Shown one piece after another: positions 25,516-35,394 of a DNA stretch of 64,000 nt. Under the pieces are notes generated by a model, which was given only the letters and a program-made list of their open reading frames with translations, was not told where the DNA came from and did no database searches. Within the stretch, counting starts at the first letter, position 1. Each line of letters begins with the position of its first letter. The stretch is from an uncultured Clostridia bacterium (GTDB lineage Bacteria > Bacillota > Clostridia > Christensenellales > Borkfalkiaceae), in NCBI GenBank assembly GCA_947626105.1, contig CANQQY010000003.1, forward strand, positions 106,893-170,892, read 5' to 3'. The position numbers were made by a program, and so were the translations under genes.

Positions 25516-27573
25516 ATGAGCGAGCAGCACTACGACGCAAGCGATATTACCATTCTGGAAGGTCTGGAAGCGGTACGTCTGCGCCCCGGCATGTACATCG
25601 GCTCGACGGGCAAGAGCGGGCTGCACCATATCCTGTGGGAGATCGTCGACAACGCCATCGACGAGGCGGCGAACGGCTTTGCGGACAGGATCGACGTACA
25701 TATTTATAAGGACAATTCCGTCTCCGTTGAGGACAACGGCCGCGGGATCCCGACCGATATCCACCCCAAGATGAAGGTCTCGGGCGTGCAGGTCGTCTTT
25801 ACCCAGCTCCATGCGGGCGGGAAGTTCGATGAGCACAACTATTCTTTCTCGGGGGGACTGCACGGCGTGGGCGCGTCCGTCACGAACGCCCTCTCCAAGT
25901 GGCTCAACGTGCGCGTCTGCCGCGACGGCAAGACTTTTGAAATGGGGTTTAAGTCCTATTACGACCCCAAAAAGAAGAAGTATGAATCGGGCATTCCCAC
26001 GGCTCCCCTGACGGACGTCAAGAAAAAGACAAAAAAGCACGGCACCTTTGTGCACTTTTTGCCCGACGACGCCGTGTTCGGCGACATTGCCGTCGATACG
26101 GAGACGGTCAACCGCCGTCTCAAGGAGCTTGCCTATCTCAATAAGGGAGTCATGATCACCCTCACGGACGACCGTATCACGATGAACGATATGGCGGAGG
26201 GGGACGAGACCGAAGAGGGCGGAAGTTTACAGCTCGGGATCGAGGGCACGCAACCCTATTCCGTGACCTACCGGTTTGAGGGAGGGATCTCGGACTTCGT
26301 CTCCGCGCTCAACGAGAAAAAAGAGCCCCTTTACCGCAAGCCGCTCGGCTATCGCGGGGAAAAGGACGGCGTGATCGTCGAATTTGCCATTCAGCACACG
26401 ACCGACTTTACCGAAAGTCTCTTCTCTTTCGTCAACAACATTCCTACCCCCGAGGGCGGCACGCACGAGTCGGGGTTCCGCAGCGGGCTCACCCGCGTGC
26501 TCAACGCCTATGCGAGGGACAATAAGCTCATGAAGGACAAGGACGGCTTTGTCGGGGACGATTTCCGCGAGGGGCTCAACGCGGTGATCTCCGTCAAGAT
26601 GAAGAACGTCCAGTTCGAGGGGCAGACCAAGACAAAGCTCGGCAATCCCGAGGTGCGTACGATCGCGGAGAGCGTGACGGTGGAGGGGTTGAAAGCGCTC
26701 TCTTCCGATCCCAAGAACAAAAAATCGTTTGATGAGATCATCAAAAAGGCGCAGGGAGCGGCGCGCGTGCGCGTTGCGACGCGGCAGGCAAAGGATACCG
26801 CCCGCGCCAAGAACAGCATTGATTCGTTGCAGCTTGTGGGGAAACTTTCCGCCTGCACGGGGAAAAAGCCCGAATTCAACGAGCTCTTCATCGTCGAGGG
26901 GGATTCCGCGGGCGGCACCGCAAAACAGGCGCGCGTGAGGCAGTTTCAGTCCATTCTGCCCCTTAGGGGAAAGCCTCTGAACGTCGAAAAGAAGCGGCTC
27001 GACCAGGTGCTCGCCAACGAGGAGATCCGCACGATGATCTCCGCCCTCGGCGCGGGCGTCGGGAACGATTTCAACATCGATAAGATCAATTATCATAAGG
27101 TCATCATCCTCTCGGATGCCGATCAGGACGGATTCCACATCCGCTGTATCCTTCTCACCTTCTTCTTCCGCTACATGCGCGAGCTCGTGAACGCGGGGCA
27201 CGTCTACATCGGCATGCCCCCCCTCTACAAGGTCTACAAGCAGAACAGTTCGGTCGAGGAATACGCCTACGACGACAAGGAACTCCAAGAGAAGATCGAA
27301 AAAGTCGGGAAGGGGTATCTCATCCAGCGCTATAAGGGGCTGGGCGAGATGAGCGCCGAACAGCTCTGGAAAACGACGATGGACCCCGCGCGGCGGAACC
27401 TCACGCAGGTCACGGTGGAGGACGCGATCGCCGCCGACGACATGATCACCAAACTCATGGGGGACGCCGTCGAGGGCAGAAAGGAATTTTTGAGCAAACA
27501 CGCCAATTTCAATAAAGTGGACGCATTTATGGAGCGCGTCAAGGGGAAGGTGACAAGCGATGAAGAAGAATGA
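25516..27573 (+). CDS. parE: DNA topoisomerase IV-type subunit B (ParE/GyrB family)
   Basis: 685 residues from ATG 25516 ([20 protein letters not shown]), with GAGG 5 bases upstream. GHKL ATPase: [27 protein letters not shown]; transducer domain about 220-390; TOPRIM with [21 protein letters not shown] and DADQDG; C-terminal GyrB motif RYKGLGEM. Supplies ATP-driven strand passage for decatenation or supercoil control. Overlaps parC by 14 bases. Assignment to topoisomerase IV rather than gyrase follows from the partner lacking a GyrA box; a separate gyrBA should exist elsewhere. Confidence 0.88.
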   Translation: MSEQHYDASDITILEGLEAVRLRPGMYIGSTGKSGLHHILWEIVDNAIDEAANGFADRIDVHIYKDNSVSVEDNGRGIPTDIHPKMKVSGVQVVFTQLHAGGKFDEHNYSFSGGLHGVGASVTNALSKWLNVRVCRDGKTFEMGFKSYYDPKKKKYESGIPTAPLTDVKKKTKKHGTFVHFLPDDAVFGDIAVDTETVNRRLKELAYLNKGVMITLTDDRITMNDMAEGDETEEGGSLQLGIEGTQPYSVTYRFEGGISDFVSALNEKKEPLYRKPLGYRGEKDGVIVEFAIQHTTDFTESLFSFVNNIPTPEGGTHESGFRSGLTRVLNAYARDNKLMKDKDGFVGDDFREGLNAVISVKMKNVQFEGQTKTKLGNPEVRTIAESVTVEGLKALSSDPKNKKSFDEIIKKAQGAARVRVATRQAKDTARAKNSIDSLQLVGKLSACTGKKPEFNELFIVEGDSAGGTAKQARVRQFQSILPLRGKPLNVEKKRLDQVLANEEIRTMISALGAGVGNDFNIDKINYHKVIILSDADQDGFHIRCILLTFFFRYMRELVNAGHVYIGMPPLYKVYKQNSSVEEYAYDDKELQEKIEKVGKGYLIQRYKGLGEMSAEQLWKTTMDPARRNLTQVTVEDAIAADDMITKLMGDAVEGRKEFLSKHANFNKVDAFMERVKGKVTSDEEE

Positions 27574-29998
27574 AATGCAGGCGCAGGAGCCGCAGGGACA
27601 GCTTTACGTCACGCCGCTTGAAGAAGTTTTACCCTCCTCGATGCTGCCCTATGCGGAGTTCGTCATTCTCGACAGGGCACTTCCGCGCGTCGAGGACGGC
27701 TTGAAGCCCGTCCAGCGCAGGATCCTCTATACCATGTACGAGATGGGGCTCACGCCCGATAAACCCCATAAGAAGTCGGCGCGTATCGTCGGCGATTGCA
27801 TGGGCAAGTATCATCCGCACGGCGACAGCTCCGTCTACGACGCGATGGTACGCATGGCGCAGGACTTTAACATGGGCATGACCCTCGTCAACGGACACGG
27901 AAATTTCGGTTCGGTGGACGGAGACCCCGCCGCCGCGATGCGTTACACCGAGGCGCGGCTCGAACCGCTCGCCCTCGAACTTCTGCGCGATCTCGACAAA
28001 GACACGGTGCCCTTCTCCCTGAATTTCGACGACTCCCTGAAAGAGCCCGACATGCTGCCCGGGCGGTTCCCCAATCTCCTCGTCAACGGCGCGTCGGGCA
28101 TCGCCGTCGGGCTTGCGACGAACATTCCGCCCCATAACCTCGGGGAGGTGATCGACGGGATCGTCGCCTATATCGGCAATCCGCGCATCACCCTCGAAAA
28201 GATGATGAAGTACATTCCCGCACCCGATTTCCCGACGGGGGGCAAGATCCTCTCAAAGGAGATCGAACAGGCGTACAGGACGGGCAAGGGGAAGATCTCG
28301 ATCCGCGCGAAAGTCACGGTCGAACTTGCGGAAGGGGAGCGTCCCGCGGGCGCGGGCGACGCTTCCGTCAAGCGGTATCTCGTCATCTCGGAGCTTCCCT
28401 ATCAGGTCAATAAGGCGAATCTTCTCCGCAAGATCGCCGAGCTCAAAGAGCAAAAGAGCGAGCTTGCGCCCATCACGCGGGTGGTGGACGAGAGCGACAG
28501 GAGCGGCATGCGTGCTGTCATCGAGATGCGCGGCTCCGAAAAGGACGCCGAGAACGTCCTCTCCGCCCTCTATAAATATACCGATCTCGAGGTGAGCTTC
28601 GGGATCAACATGGTGGCGATCGCCAAGGGCAAGCCCATGCTCATGGGGCTCATGGACATCATCCGCTACTATGTCGAATATCAGCGCGAGGTCGTCCTCC
28701 GCAGGACGAAGTTCGACCTGAATCAAGCCAAGGAGCGCTGCCATATCCTCGAAGGTCTGATCGTCGCCGTCAGAAATATCGACGAAGTGATCAAGATCAT
28801 CAAATCGGCGGACAGCACGGCGGACGCCCGCGGGAAACTACGGAAACGCTTCGAACTCTCCGAAAAACAGGCGCAGGCGATCCTCGATTTGCGGCTCGCA
28901 CGGCTCACGAAATTGGAGGTATTCAAGCTCGAAGAAGAGCTCAAAGAGCTCAAAAAGAAGATCGAGGAGCTTACCGCCATCGCGGGGAGCAACAAATTGC
29001 AGCTCGACGTCGTCAAAAAGGAGCTCTTGGAGCTCGGGAAACGCTATGTCGTGCCCCGCAGATCCGCCCTTCCCGAGAGCGAGGAAGAGGCGTTTGCGGA
29101 GCGGAACGACGTGTACGTGCCCGGCGAGCCCGCGTCGCTCTTGCTCCTTGCAGACGGCAAGCTCAAGTGTATCGAAGATAAAAAATTTAAGACCGCAAAC
29201 CGCGAGATCACTGCTTCTACGAAGAAGGGGGGCATTATCCTCAAAAAGACCGCGCTTCTCACCAATTCCGAGGCGTACGTCATCACAGACGCCGCCAATC
29301 TTTACAAGATCTCCGTAAAGAATGTTTTGCGCAAGTGGAGCGAGGCGGGGGTCAAACTCCAAGAGGTCTCCGAAGCGGGGAAGGACGAAAAGCCCGTTGC
29401 GATCTTCTCCGAAGAGGAGAAGGGAACCCTGCTCTTTGTCACCGAGAAGGGCGAGATCATGGGCAGAGATCTCGAGGACTGCGCCTCCGGGAAGGGCGCC
29501 GTCGTCAAAATGCAGGAGAGGGATAAACTCGTCGCCGTCGAATATTTGCAGACCGACGACCATACGCTGTACTTTATCACTCAAAAAGGCATGTGCCTGA
29601 ATATGCGCATGGACGAGATCCCCGTGAGAAAGACCGCTGCGACTTGCGTCAAGGGCATGGGGGTCAAAAAGGACGACCGCGTCATCTGGGCGAGCCAGAT
29701 CGAGGATTACGGCGAGCTCATCCTTGCGACCTCGGGCGGAAGATTCAAGAGGATCATTGTTTCGCAGATCGACCCCCTGAACCGCGGCGCAATGGGCGTG
29801 AAGATCGCGGATATGAAGGAGGATATCGTCATTTTTGCGAATTACGTCACCGATCTCTACCTTCTCGCCGTGTTTACGGAGGACGGCGTGGAGACCCTTT
29901 CCACCGAGGACGTCCCGATCGACGCCACCTACACCCGCGGCAGACCCCTCCCGGGCGTTAAATGGACGGCAAAAGAGGTCGTTGCGGTAAAGTACTGA
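27560..29998 (+). CDS. parC: DNA topoisomerase IV-type subunit A (ParC/GyrA family)
   Basis: 812 residues. Winged-helix breakage domain with catalytic Tyr129 in MRYTEARLE; quinolone-determining region [12 protein letters not shown] retains the Ser and Asp that are wild type in sensitive enzymes. Coiled-coil arm about 350-480, C-terminal beta-pinwheel about 510-800. The canonical GyrA box QRRGGKG is absent; the nearest sequence is TKKGGIILK, which argues for topoisomerase IV function. Starts inside the last codons of parE. No clear terminator follows; the 3' side runs into an R3 element. Confidence 0.87.
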   Translation: MKKNEMQAQEPQGQLYVTPLEEVLPSSMLPYAEFVILDRALPRVEDGLKPVQRRILYTMYEMGLTPDKPHKKSARIVGDCMGKYHPHGDSSVYDAMVRMAQDFNMGMTLVNGHGNFGSVDGDPAAAMRYTEARLEPLALELLRDLDKDTVPFSLNFDDSLKEPDMLPGRFPNLLVNGASGIAVGLATNIPPHNLGEVIDGIVAYIGNPRITLEKMMKYIPAPDFPTGGKILSKEIEQAYRTGKGKISIRAKVTVELAEGERPAGAGDASVKRYLVISELPYQVNKANLLRKIAELKEQKSELAPITRVVDESDRSGMRAVIEMRGSEKDAENVLSALYKYTDLEVSFGINMVAIAKGKPMLMGLMDIIRYYVEYQREVVLRRTKFDLNQAKERCHILEGLIVAVRNIDEVIKIIKSADSTADARGKLRKRFELSEKQAQAILDLRLARLTKLEVFKLEEELKELKKKIEELTAIAGSNKLQLDVVKKELLELGKRYVVPRRSALPESEEEAFAERNDVYVPGEPASLLLLADGKLKCIEDKKFKTANREITASTKKGGIILKKTALLTNSEAYVITDAANLYKISVKNVLRKWSEAGVKLQEVSEAGKDEKPVAIFSEEEKGTLLFVTEKGEIMGRDLEDCASGKGAVVKMQERDKLVAVEYLQTDDHTLYFITQKGMCLNMRMDEIPVRKTAATCVKGMGVKKDDRVIWASQIEDYGELILATSGGRFKRIIVSQIDPLNRGAMGVKIADMKEDIVIFANYVTDLYLLAVFTEDGVETLSTEDVPIDATYTRGRPLPGVKWTAKEVVAVKY

Positions 29999-30005
29999 CA
30001 CGCTG

Positions 30006-30208
30006 TTTCGCGCGATTTCTTTTGAGCTTGCGCCTTGTCGGCGCGCGCTCAAAATAAATACGCGCGAGGGGTTAGTGCGTATGCCTTGTAGAAGCGATTC
30101 GGCCGTCCCTGTTCTGTTTCACACGACATTAAGGCTCCCGTGGGGTGCCAAATGGGGTGCGCTTAGGCAGGGAGACCCTGCCACGCGCCGTAATTTAGAA
30201 CGAAGGGC
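30006..30208 (+). repeat. R3 structured repeat, copy 1 (terminal type)
   Basis: In the gap 29999-30333. Shares with other R3 copies the blocks CGCGATTTCTTT, AATAAATACG, GAGGGGTTA, GCCTTGTA, TGTTCTGTTTCACA and GAACGAAGGGC. Hairpin A is GGCTCCC-GTG-GGGTGCC (30133-30149) where others have GCCGAA/TTCGGC. Hairpin B is GGCAGGG-AGA-CCCTGCC (30166-30182). Sequence changes preserve pairing. Ends in the terminal-type sequence GAACGAAGGGCG. Confidence 0.8.
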
Positions 30209-30211
30209 GCG

Positions 30212-30330
30212 GCGGTGGGGGTGGGCAAGACCTGCCCCCTTTCAAAGGGGGCGGGTGGCGCGCGAAGCGCGTCAGGTGGGGTTTGTACTGAACACGACTT
30301 TTCCCCAAAGGGGGCAGCAAAGTTCAATCG
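30212..30330. repeat. R1-family repeat upstream of the AbiH gene
   Basis: GGGTGGGCAAGACCTGCC, CCCCCTTTCAAAGGGGGC hairpin, GGTGGCGCGCGAAGCGCG, CCAAAGGGGGCAGC. It runs to within 15 bases of the AbiH start codon, and no promoter can be picked out. Confidence 0.8.
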
Positions 30331-30333
30331 GCC

Positions 30334-31533
30334 ATGGATATCCAAAGAAAGTGTATTCAATGCGGCAAGCAATTTACGATTACCGGAGATGCGTGGAATA
30401 ATTACCATCGGCAAGGTTATGTTTTGCCCAAACGTTGCATGTCCTGCCGTAAACAAAGGCGGAAGGAAGATGCGTTCTTTGAAGATGAGATCATTCATCT
30501 TGTTTTGGAGAAAGAACTCGAAAAGCGCAGGGTATCTAAACAGTTGGTGAAACACAAACACTTTGACAAACCTTTGCAACACCGCGTGAAGAACCTCTTT
30601 ATGATTGGCAACGGGTTTGATATTTGGTGCGGATTAAATACGCGATACAGGGATTTCGAAGAGTTTTATGATTGTAATAAAATTCAAATTTCGTGGGATT
30701 TGGGAATCGAACCCTGCGAACTGAAAGACGACAAAGGAAATTTTGTCGAACAGCTTACACAGTTCGATTTATTGTACTTTGTTCTTAGCGAAAACTATCC
30801 TACCGAACGGGATGAAAAAACCGACTTTTGGAGCGATTTTGAAAATTCTTTGGCGGAACTTGATGATTTGGCGATCAACATGTATTTCGGGAAAGAGGTT
30901 GAGGACTTAAAAGATATTCGCCTCGACTGTGACTTCGCCTATGAGATTATCAGAAAAACTTTCGCGGAATGGGTCAAAAGCATTGATTGCAATCGTATTT
31001 GCATCAATGATACTTTTCATTTTGACGAAAGTCTTTTTATTAACTTCAATTATACCGATACGCTCACAAGATTTCAGTTTGGGATCAATGAAAATGACGT
31101 AATACATATTCACGGGAAAGCAAGCGATGCGGAGTCGATTATTTTCGGCCACGGAAAACGATTCGAGACGGACTTACAAGTTATTCCCATGGGCGGAAGG
31201 TTTGCGGGTGGGTATATTATTGAAACCATTCTGAAAAGATTCTATAAAGATCCGCCTGCCCGATGGAAAATATTTCTACAACGATTGAAAAATAAAGATG
31301 CCATTCTGAATGAGGTGAATGCTGTTTATATTTTGGGGCATTCTTTGGGGGAAGCGGATAAGTTTTATTTTAAGCAAATCAAAAGGTTATTGCCTGAAAA
31401 CGTAAGATGGCATTTTTCATGCTTTTCGGACAGAGATTGGAAAAATACAATACGATTGATCCGTGAGCTCAAAATAGCAAATTACCATATTTATCCTACG
31501 ATAGGGGCGGCTCTATCGAAATTCAAAGCGTGA
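30334..31533 (+). CDS. AbiH-family abortive-infection protein with N-terminal zinc ribbon
   Basis: 399 residues. Residues 7-43 form a Cys-pair zinc ribbon (CIQCGKQFTIT ... RCMSCRKQRR). From about residue 88 the AbiH domain (PF14253) is clear: LFMIGNGFDIWCGLNTRY, FINFNYTDTL, VIHIHGKA, and ILGHSLGEADKFYF near the end. AbiH proteins block lactococcal and other phages by an unknown mechanism. No ribosome site is visible before the ATG. Base composition is more AT-rich than the flanking housekeeping genes, consistent with horizontal transfer. No partner gene adjoins it. Confidence 0.88.
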   Translation: MDIQRKCIQCGKQFTITGDAWNNYHRQGYVLPKRCMSCRKQRRKEDAFFEDEIIHLVLEKELEKRRVSKQLVKHKHFDKPLQHRVKNLFMIGNGFDIWCGLNTRYRDFEEFYDCNKIQISWDLGIEPCELKDDKGNFVEQLTQFDLLYFVLSENYPTERDEKTDFWSDFENSLAELDDLAINMYFGKEVEDLKDIRLDCDFAYEIIRKTFAEWVKSIDCNRICINDTFHFDESLFINFNYTDTLTRFQFGINENDVIHIHGKASDAESIIFGHGKRFETDLQVIPMGGRFAGGYIIETILKRFYKDPPARWKIFLQRLKNKDAILNEVNAVYILGHSLGEADKFYFKQIKRLLPENVRWHFSCFSDRDWKNTIRLIRELKIANYHIYPTIGAALSKFKA

Positions 31534-31613
31534 TCGCACAGAATGCGAAAGGGCACATAAACCGCTGTTTTTCGACATAGGTATAGAATATCTTGTCGAA
31601 AGGGGGCGGTTTT

Positions 31614-31886
31614 GTGTGGAAGGAGATTGAGGAGCGCGCAAAGCGCAACGGAGAATATATTGTCGCAACGGGTTGTACAGTGCGCACATGTGCAGAGATG
31701 CTCGGCGCAAGCAAATCCACCGTGCATAAGGATGTGACGGAGCGGTTGATGTTTATTGATTGGGAGCTTTATCTCAAAGTCAAAGAAGTGCTGGAAAAGA
31801 ATCTCTCCGAGCGGCATTTGCGCGGCGGGGAGTCAACGCGGAGAAAATACGGAAAGAAGAGACAAGATGGGGGAAGCTCTTGTTAG
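31614..31886 (+). CDS. spoIIID: Stage III sporulation protein D, mother-cell transcription regulator
   Basis: 90 residues from a GTG at 31614 (VWKEIEERAKRNGEYIV); GAAAGGGGG lies 7 bases upstream, so the TTG-started longer frame is rejected. HTH core CTVRTCAEMLGASKSTVHKD followed by VTERL and the C-terminal basic box ERHLRGGESTRRKYGKK match SpoIIID throughout. In Bacillus it directs the sigma-E to sigma-K switch in the mother cell. The presence of this gene is the best evidence that the organism forms endospores. A short Cys-ended tail QDGGSSC is unusual. Confidence 0.95.
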   Translation: MWKEIEERAKRNGEYIVATGCTVRTCAEMLGASKSTVHKDVTERLMFIDWELYLKVKEVLEKNLSERHLRGGESTRRKYGKKRQDGGSSC

Positions 31887-31982
31887 TCTCTGTTTTGTGA
31901 ACCGTCTCCCGCATCATTCATAAAGAAGAATTTCAAGGCTTCCGCGGTAAAAGCGGGAGCCCCACAAAACTCATTTTGAGCA

Positions 31983-32010
31983 GGTGCCCGCGGCTTTTGC
32001 CGCGGGCGCC
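31983..32010. other. GC-rich hairpin downstream of spoIIID
   Basis: GGTGCCCGCGGC, TTTT loop, GCCGCGGGCGCC. A 12-bp stem (one G-T pair) but without a following T run. Lies in the 571-base gap 31887-32457. Confidence 0.65.
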
Positions 32011-32104
32011 GCCGTAGAGAAATACCGATAGGCGAGTCCAAGCCCTTGCTGCCTCTTTTGGAGGAACCCGCGGGAAGCGTTCTCCTTAGCTCCCCGCAAG
32101 CGGC

Positions 32105-32385
32105 GGAGGTGGGGTTCTTGTCGCCCCTTTTAGAGTCCTTCCTAAGGGATGGCGGAAAAAGGCGACCATTCTATTTTTGGAACCTTTTTCGCCTGGGATG
32201 TCACGAGCAACGCGAGTGACAGAGAAGTTTCCAAAACCCTATCCCCCGCTGCGCGGGTACTTCCCCTAAAAGGGGAAGCGAGAGGGGGTGGGGACTTCCC
32301 CAGAGAAGGGAAGCGAGACACCCCCACCACCGCCGCAAGCGGCGGAGCTGCCCCCTTCAAAGGGGGCAGCTCCCCGACGTTCGGG
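32105..32385. repeat. R1-family repeat array
   Basis: Blocks GAGGTGGGGTTCTTGTCGCC, GGATGTCACGAGCAACGCG, GTGACAGAGAAGTTTCC, CTTCCCCTAAAAGGGGAAGC hairpin, CCCCCTTCAAAGGGGGC hairpin. No gene. The array reads in frame into the activase gene but is separated from it by a promoter. Confidence 0.82.
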
Positions 32386-32400
32386 AGAGATGAAAAAAAC

Positions 32401-32429
32401 TTGTCTTTTTGCCGCATTTATGTTATAAT
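32401..32429 (+). promoter_or_regulatory. Promoter of the CoA-dehydratase activase operon
   Basis: TTGTCT (32401-32406), 17 bases, TATAAT (32424-32429). Leader about 22 bases with only a weak GGA before the ATG. Confidence 0.8.
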
Positions 32430-32457
32430 AAAAAAAATACATTTTACGGACAGATTT

Positions 32458-35394
32458 ATGGCAAAACTACTTGGGATCGACGTTGGCTCCACGACCGTGA
32501 AGGTCTGCGTGCTCGGCGAGCAGGGCGAAGTGCTCTACTCGTCCTATGTGCGCCACTATTCGCGCGTCAAGGAGTGCGTCTTGAAGGAACTCGAAAATAT
32601 CCGTCCTTACGGCGAGGTGTTCCGTGCGTGCGTCACGGGCTCGGCGGGGCTCGGGCTTGCCCAGCGGGGCGGGATCTCCTTTGTGCAGGAGGTGCAGGCG
32701 GCGTACGGCGCCATCCGCGCCCTTCATCCCGATGCGGACGTTGCCGTCGAACTCGGCGGCGAGGACGCAAAGATCATCTTCGTGACGGGCGGTGCGGAAC
32801 AGCGCATGAACGGGAGCTGTGCGGGCGGGACGGGCGCCTTCATCGACCAGATGGCGACCCTTCTCGACGTCTCCGTGGACGAGATGGACGCCCTTTCCTT
32901 GCAGGCGGAACGGGTCTATCCCATCGCTTCCCGCTGCGGCGTGTTCGCAAAGTCGGACATCCAGCCGCTTCTCAACCAAGGGGCGAAGAAGAGCGATATT
33001 GCCGCCTCGATCTTCCGCGCCGTCGTCGATCAGACCGTCTCGGGCCTTGCGCAGGGGCGCAGGATCAAGGGGAAAGTCCTCTTTTTGGGCGGTCCGCTCT
33101 ACTTCCTGAAAGGGCTCCGGAAAGCGTTCAAAGAGACGCTCGGGCTTGACGACGAACATGCGGTATTTCCCGACAACGCCCCCTGTTTCATGTCGATCGG
33201 GGCAGCCATGTACGCAAAGAGCGTTAAGGAAGAGGCGCTCGAAACGATCGAAGCCCGCCTTTCCGCCTCGGGCGACGGGGCGAACATCGCAGTGGGACAG
33301 CCCCTCTTTTCGTCCAAGGAAGAATACAACGAATTTATCAAACGCCACTCGAAGAGCGATCTCCCGTTCAGGGATATCCGCAGTTACGAGGGGGAAGCAT
33401 ACCTCGGCATCGACTCGGGCTCGACGACGACAAAACTCATGCTCATCACGCCCGAAAACGAGATCTTGTGGTCGCACTACCAGTCCAATAACGGACAGCC
33501 GCTCGACATCGTCGTGAACCAACTGCGCGAACTTTACTTTCTCACCAAGGATAAGATCGTCATCCGCGGCGCATGCGTGACGGGGTACGGCGAGGACATG
33601 ATGAAGGCGGCGCTCAAAATCGACTACGGCATCGTCGAGACGATGGCGCACTTCAAAGCCGCGCTCCACTTCAACCCCGATGTGGATTTCATCATCGACA
33701 TCGGCGGGCAGGACATCAAGTGCTTTAAGGTGAAAAACCGCGCCATAGACTCCATTATGCTCAACGAGGCGTGTTCCTCCGGGTGCGGCTCCTTCATCCA
33801 GACCTTCGCCAAGGCGATGGGCATGGAGATCGAGGAGTTCTCGCGGCTCGGGCTCTTTGCGAAACGCCCCGTGGAGCTCGGTTCGCGCTGTACGGTGTTT
33901 ATGAACAGCTCCGTGAAACAGGCGCAGAAAGAGGGGGCGAGCGTCGAGGACATCTCGGCGGGGCTCTCCTCGTCCATTGTAAAGAATGCAATTTATAAGG
34001 TCATCCGCGCGCGGACGCCCGAAGAGCTCGGAAACCACATCGTCGTGCAGGGGGGGACGTTCCTGAACGACGCGGTGCTTCGTTCCTTCGAAAAGGAGAC
34101 GGGGAAGGAGGTCGTCCGTCCCGCGATCGCGGGGCTCATGGGCGCGTTCGGCGCGGCGCTCTATGCAAAGGAGAACACGCCGCAGGAGAAACTCATCTCC
34201 GATCTTCTCACCGAAGCGGAGCTCTCGGGCTTTACATACGCTTCCCGCTCCGTCAACTGCGGCGGGTGCACTTCCCATTGCAACGTCAATATTCTGACGT
34301 TCTCGGACGGAAGAAGGTATATCTCCGGCAACAAGTGCGAGCGCGGCGCGGGGCTCAAAGTCAAAAAGGACGTGCCCGACATCTATGCCTACAAATACCA
34401 AAAGCTCCTCTCTCTTCCTTCCCGTATCGAACATCCCCGCGCGAAGGTGGGGCTTCCCGTCCAGCTCGTCATGTTCGAACAGCTTCCCCTCTGGGTCGGC
34501 TTTTTCGAGACGTGCGGGTTCGAAGTCGTCCTCTCCGAAAAGAGTTCGAGGGAGCTCTACTTCAAGGGACAGCATACCGTCGCGAGCGACACCGCATGCT
34601 ATCCCGCCAAGCTCATGCACGGGCACATCGAAAGCCTTCTCGACAGCGGCGTCGATTTCATCTTTTATCCCTGCGAGAGCTATAATTTGGACGAGCACGA
34701 CAGCGTGAACCATTACAACTGTCCCGTCGTCGCTTATTATCCCGAGCTCTTGAAGGCAAATAACGAGCGGCTGAACGCCGAGAACTTCATCATGCCCTAT
34801 CTCGACCTCAACGACGAAAAAACGGCGGTGAAAGCGCTCGGGAAAGCCCTTCAAAAATATCGGCTTCCCGCTTCTCTCATCAAAAAGGGACTGCGCGAAG
34901 GGCTCGCCCGCCTCGCCGATTTCCACCAGGATGTGGTAAACGAGGGGAAAAAGATCCTTGCGAATGCGGAGAGGGAGGGCAAACAGGTCGTGATCCTCGC
35001 GGGCAGACCCTATCATGTCGACCCCGAGATCAATCACGGCATCAACAAACTGCTCGGCTCGCTCGATCTTGCGGTACTCTCCGAGGACGCCGTCTTTGAG
35101 GAAGGGAACCTCGTCAAGGTCAACGTGCTCAACCAGTGGACGTATCACGCAAGGCTGTACCGGGCGGCGGAGTTTGCGACGAGGCACCAGAACGTCAACC
35201 TCGTCCAGCTCGTCTCGTTCGGTTGCGGCATCGACGCGATCACGACGGACGAAGTGCGCGCCATCCTCGAAAAGAGCGGAAAGCTCTATACGCAGATCAA
35301 GATCGACGAGATCACGGGACTCGGCGTCGTGAAGATCCGTCTCCGCTCCATGCTCGCGGCGATCGAGGAACAGCAAAGGAGGGAACAAGTATGA
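32458..35394 (+). CDS. 2-hydroxyacyl-CoA dehydratase activase-like ATPase (double BcrAD plus DUF2229)
   Basis: 978 residues from ATG 32458, just after a promoter; the longer frame crosses the promoter and R1 repeats and is rejected. First BcrA/D/BadF/G ATPase domain about 1-270 (LGIDVGSTTVKVCVLG, GSCAGGTGAFIDQMA), second about 318-570 (YLGIDSGSTTTKLMLI, ACSSGCGSFIQTFA, IDIGGQDIK), then DUF2229 about 600-978 with CGGCTSHCNV and GNKCERG cysteines. Family activators hydrolyse ATP to inject one electron into dehydratases or benzoyl-CoA-type reductases through a [4Fe-4S] cluster. In most clostridia this part is fused to the region encoded by the next gene. Role probably metabolic radical activation; substrate unknown. 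Confidence 0.88.
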   Translation: MAKLLGIDVGSTTVKVCVLGEQGEVLYSSYVRHYSRVKECVLKELENIRPYGEVFRACVTGSAGLGLAQRGGISFVQEVQAAYGAIRALHPDADVAVELGGEDAKIIFVTGGAEQRMNGSCAGGTGAFIDQMATLLDVSVDEMDALSLQAERVYPIASRCGVFAKSDIQPLLNQGAKKSDIAASIFRAVVDQTVSGLAQGRRIKGKVLFLGGPLYFLKGLRKAFKETLGLDDEHAVFPDNAPCFMSIGAAMYAKSVKEEALETIEARLSASGDGANIAVGQPLFSSKEEYNEFIKRHSKSDLPFRDIRSYEGEAYLGIDSGSTTTKLMLITPENEILWSHYQSNNGQPLDIVVNQLRELYFLTKDKIVIRGACVTGYGEDMMKAALKIDYGIVETMAHFKAALHFNPDVDFIIDIGGQDIKCFKVKNRAIDSIMLNEACSSGCGSFIQTFAKAMGMEIEEFSRLGLFAKRPVELGSRCTVFMNSSVKQAQKEGASVEDISAGLSSSIVKNAIYKVIRARTPEELGNHIVVQGGTFLNDAVLRSFEKETGKEVVRPAIAGLMGAFGAALYAKENTPQEKLISDLLTEAELSGFTYASRSVNCGGCTSHCNVNILTFSDGRRYISGNKCERGAGLKVKKDVPDIYAYKYQKLLSLPSRIEHPRAKVGLPVQLVMFEQLPLWVGFFETCGFEVVLSEKSSRELYFKGQHTVASDTACYPAKLMHGHIESLLDSGVDFIFYPCESYNLDEHDSVNHYNCPVVAYYPELLKANNERLNAENFIMPYLDLNDEKTAVKALGKALQKYRLPASLIKKGLREGLARLADFHQDVVNEGKKILANAEREGKQVVILAGRPYHVDPEINHGINKLLGSLDLAVLSEDAVFEEGNLVKVNVLNQWTYHARLYRAAEFATRHQNVNLVQLVSFGCGIDAITTDEVRAILEKSGKLYTQIKIDEITGLGVVKIRLRSMLAAIEEQQRREQV

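Noticed and set aside
27560..29998. Reading the pair as gyrB-gyrA
   Set aside because: Not certain, but the GyrA box is missing, and the order with a 14-base overlap is typical of parE-parC; kept as topoisomerase IV type.
31593..31613. TTG start for spoIIID
   Set aside because: The seven extra codons overlap the GGGGG ribosome site; SpoIIID proteins begin at the position of the GTG.
32149..32457. N-terminal extension of the activase frame through R1 repeats
   Set aside because: The extension crosses the promoter at 32401-32429 and is pure repeat; conserved protein begins at 32458.
32467..35388. 973-codon open frame on the reverse strand
   Set aside because: Antisense shadow of the activase gene in GC-rich DNA; no ribosome site and no protein family, whereas the forward frame has clear ATPase motifs.
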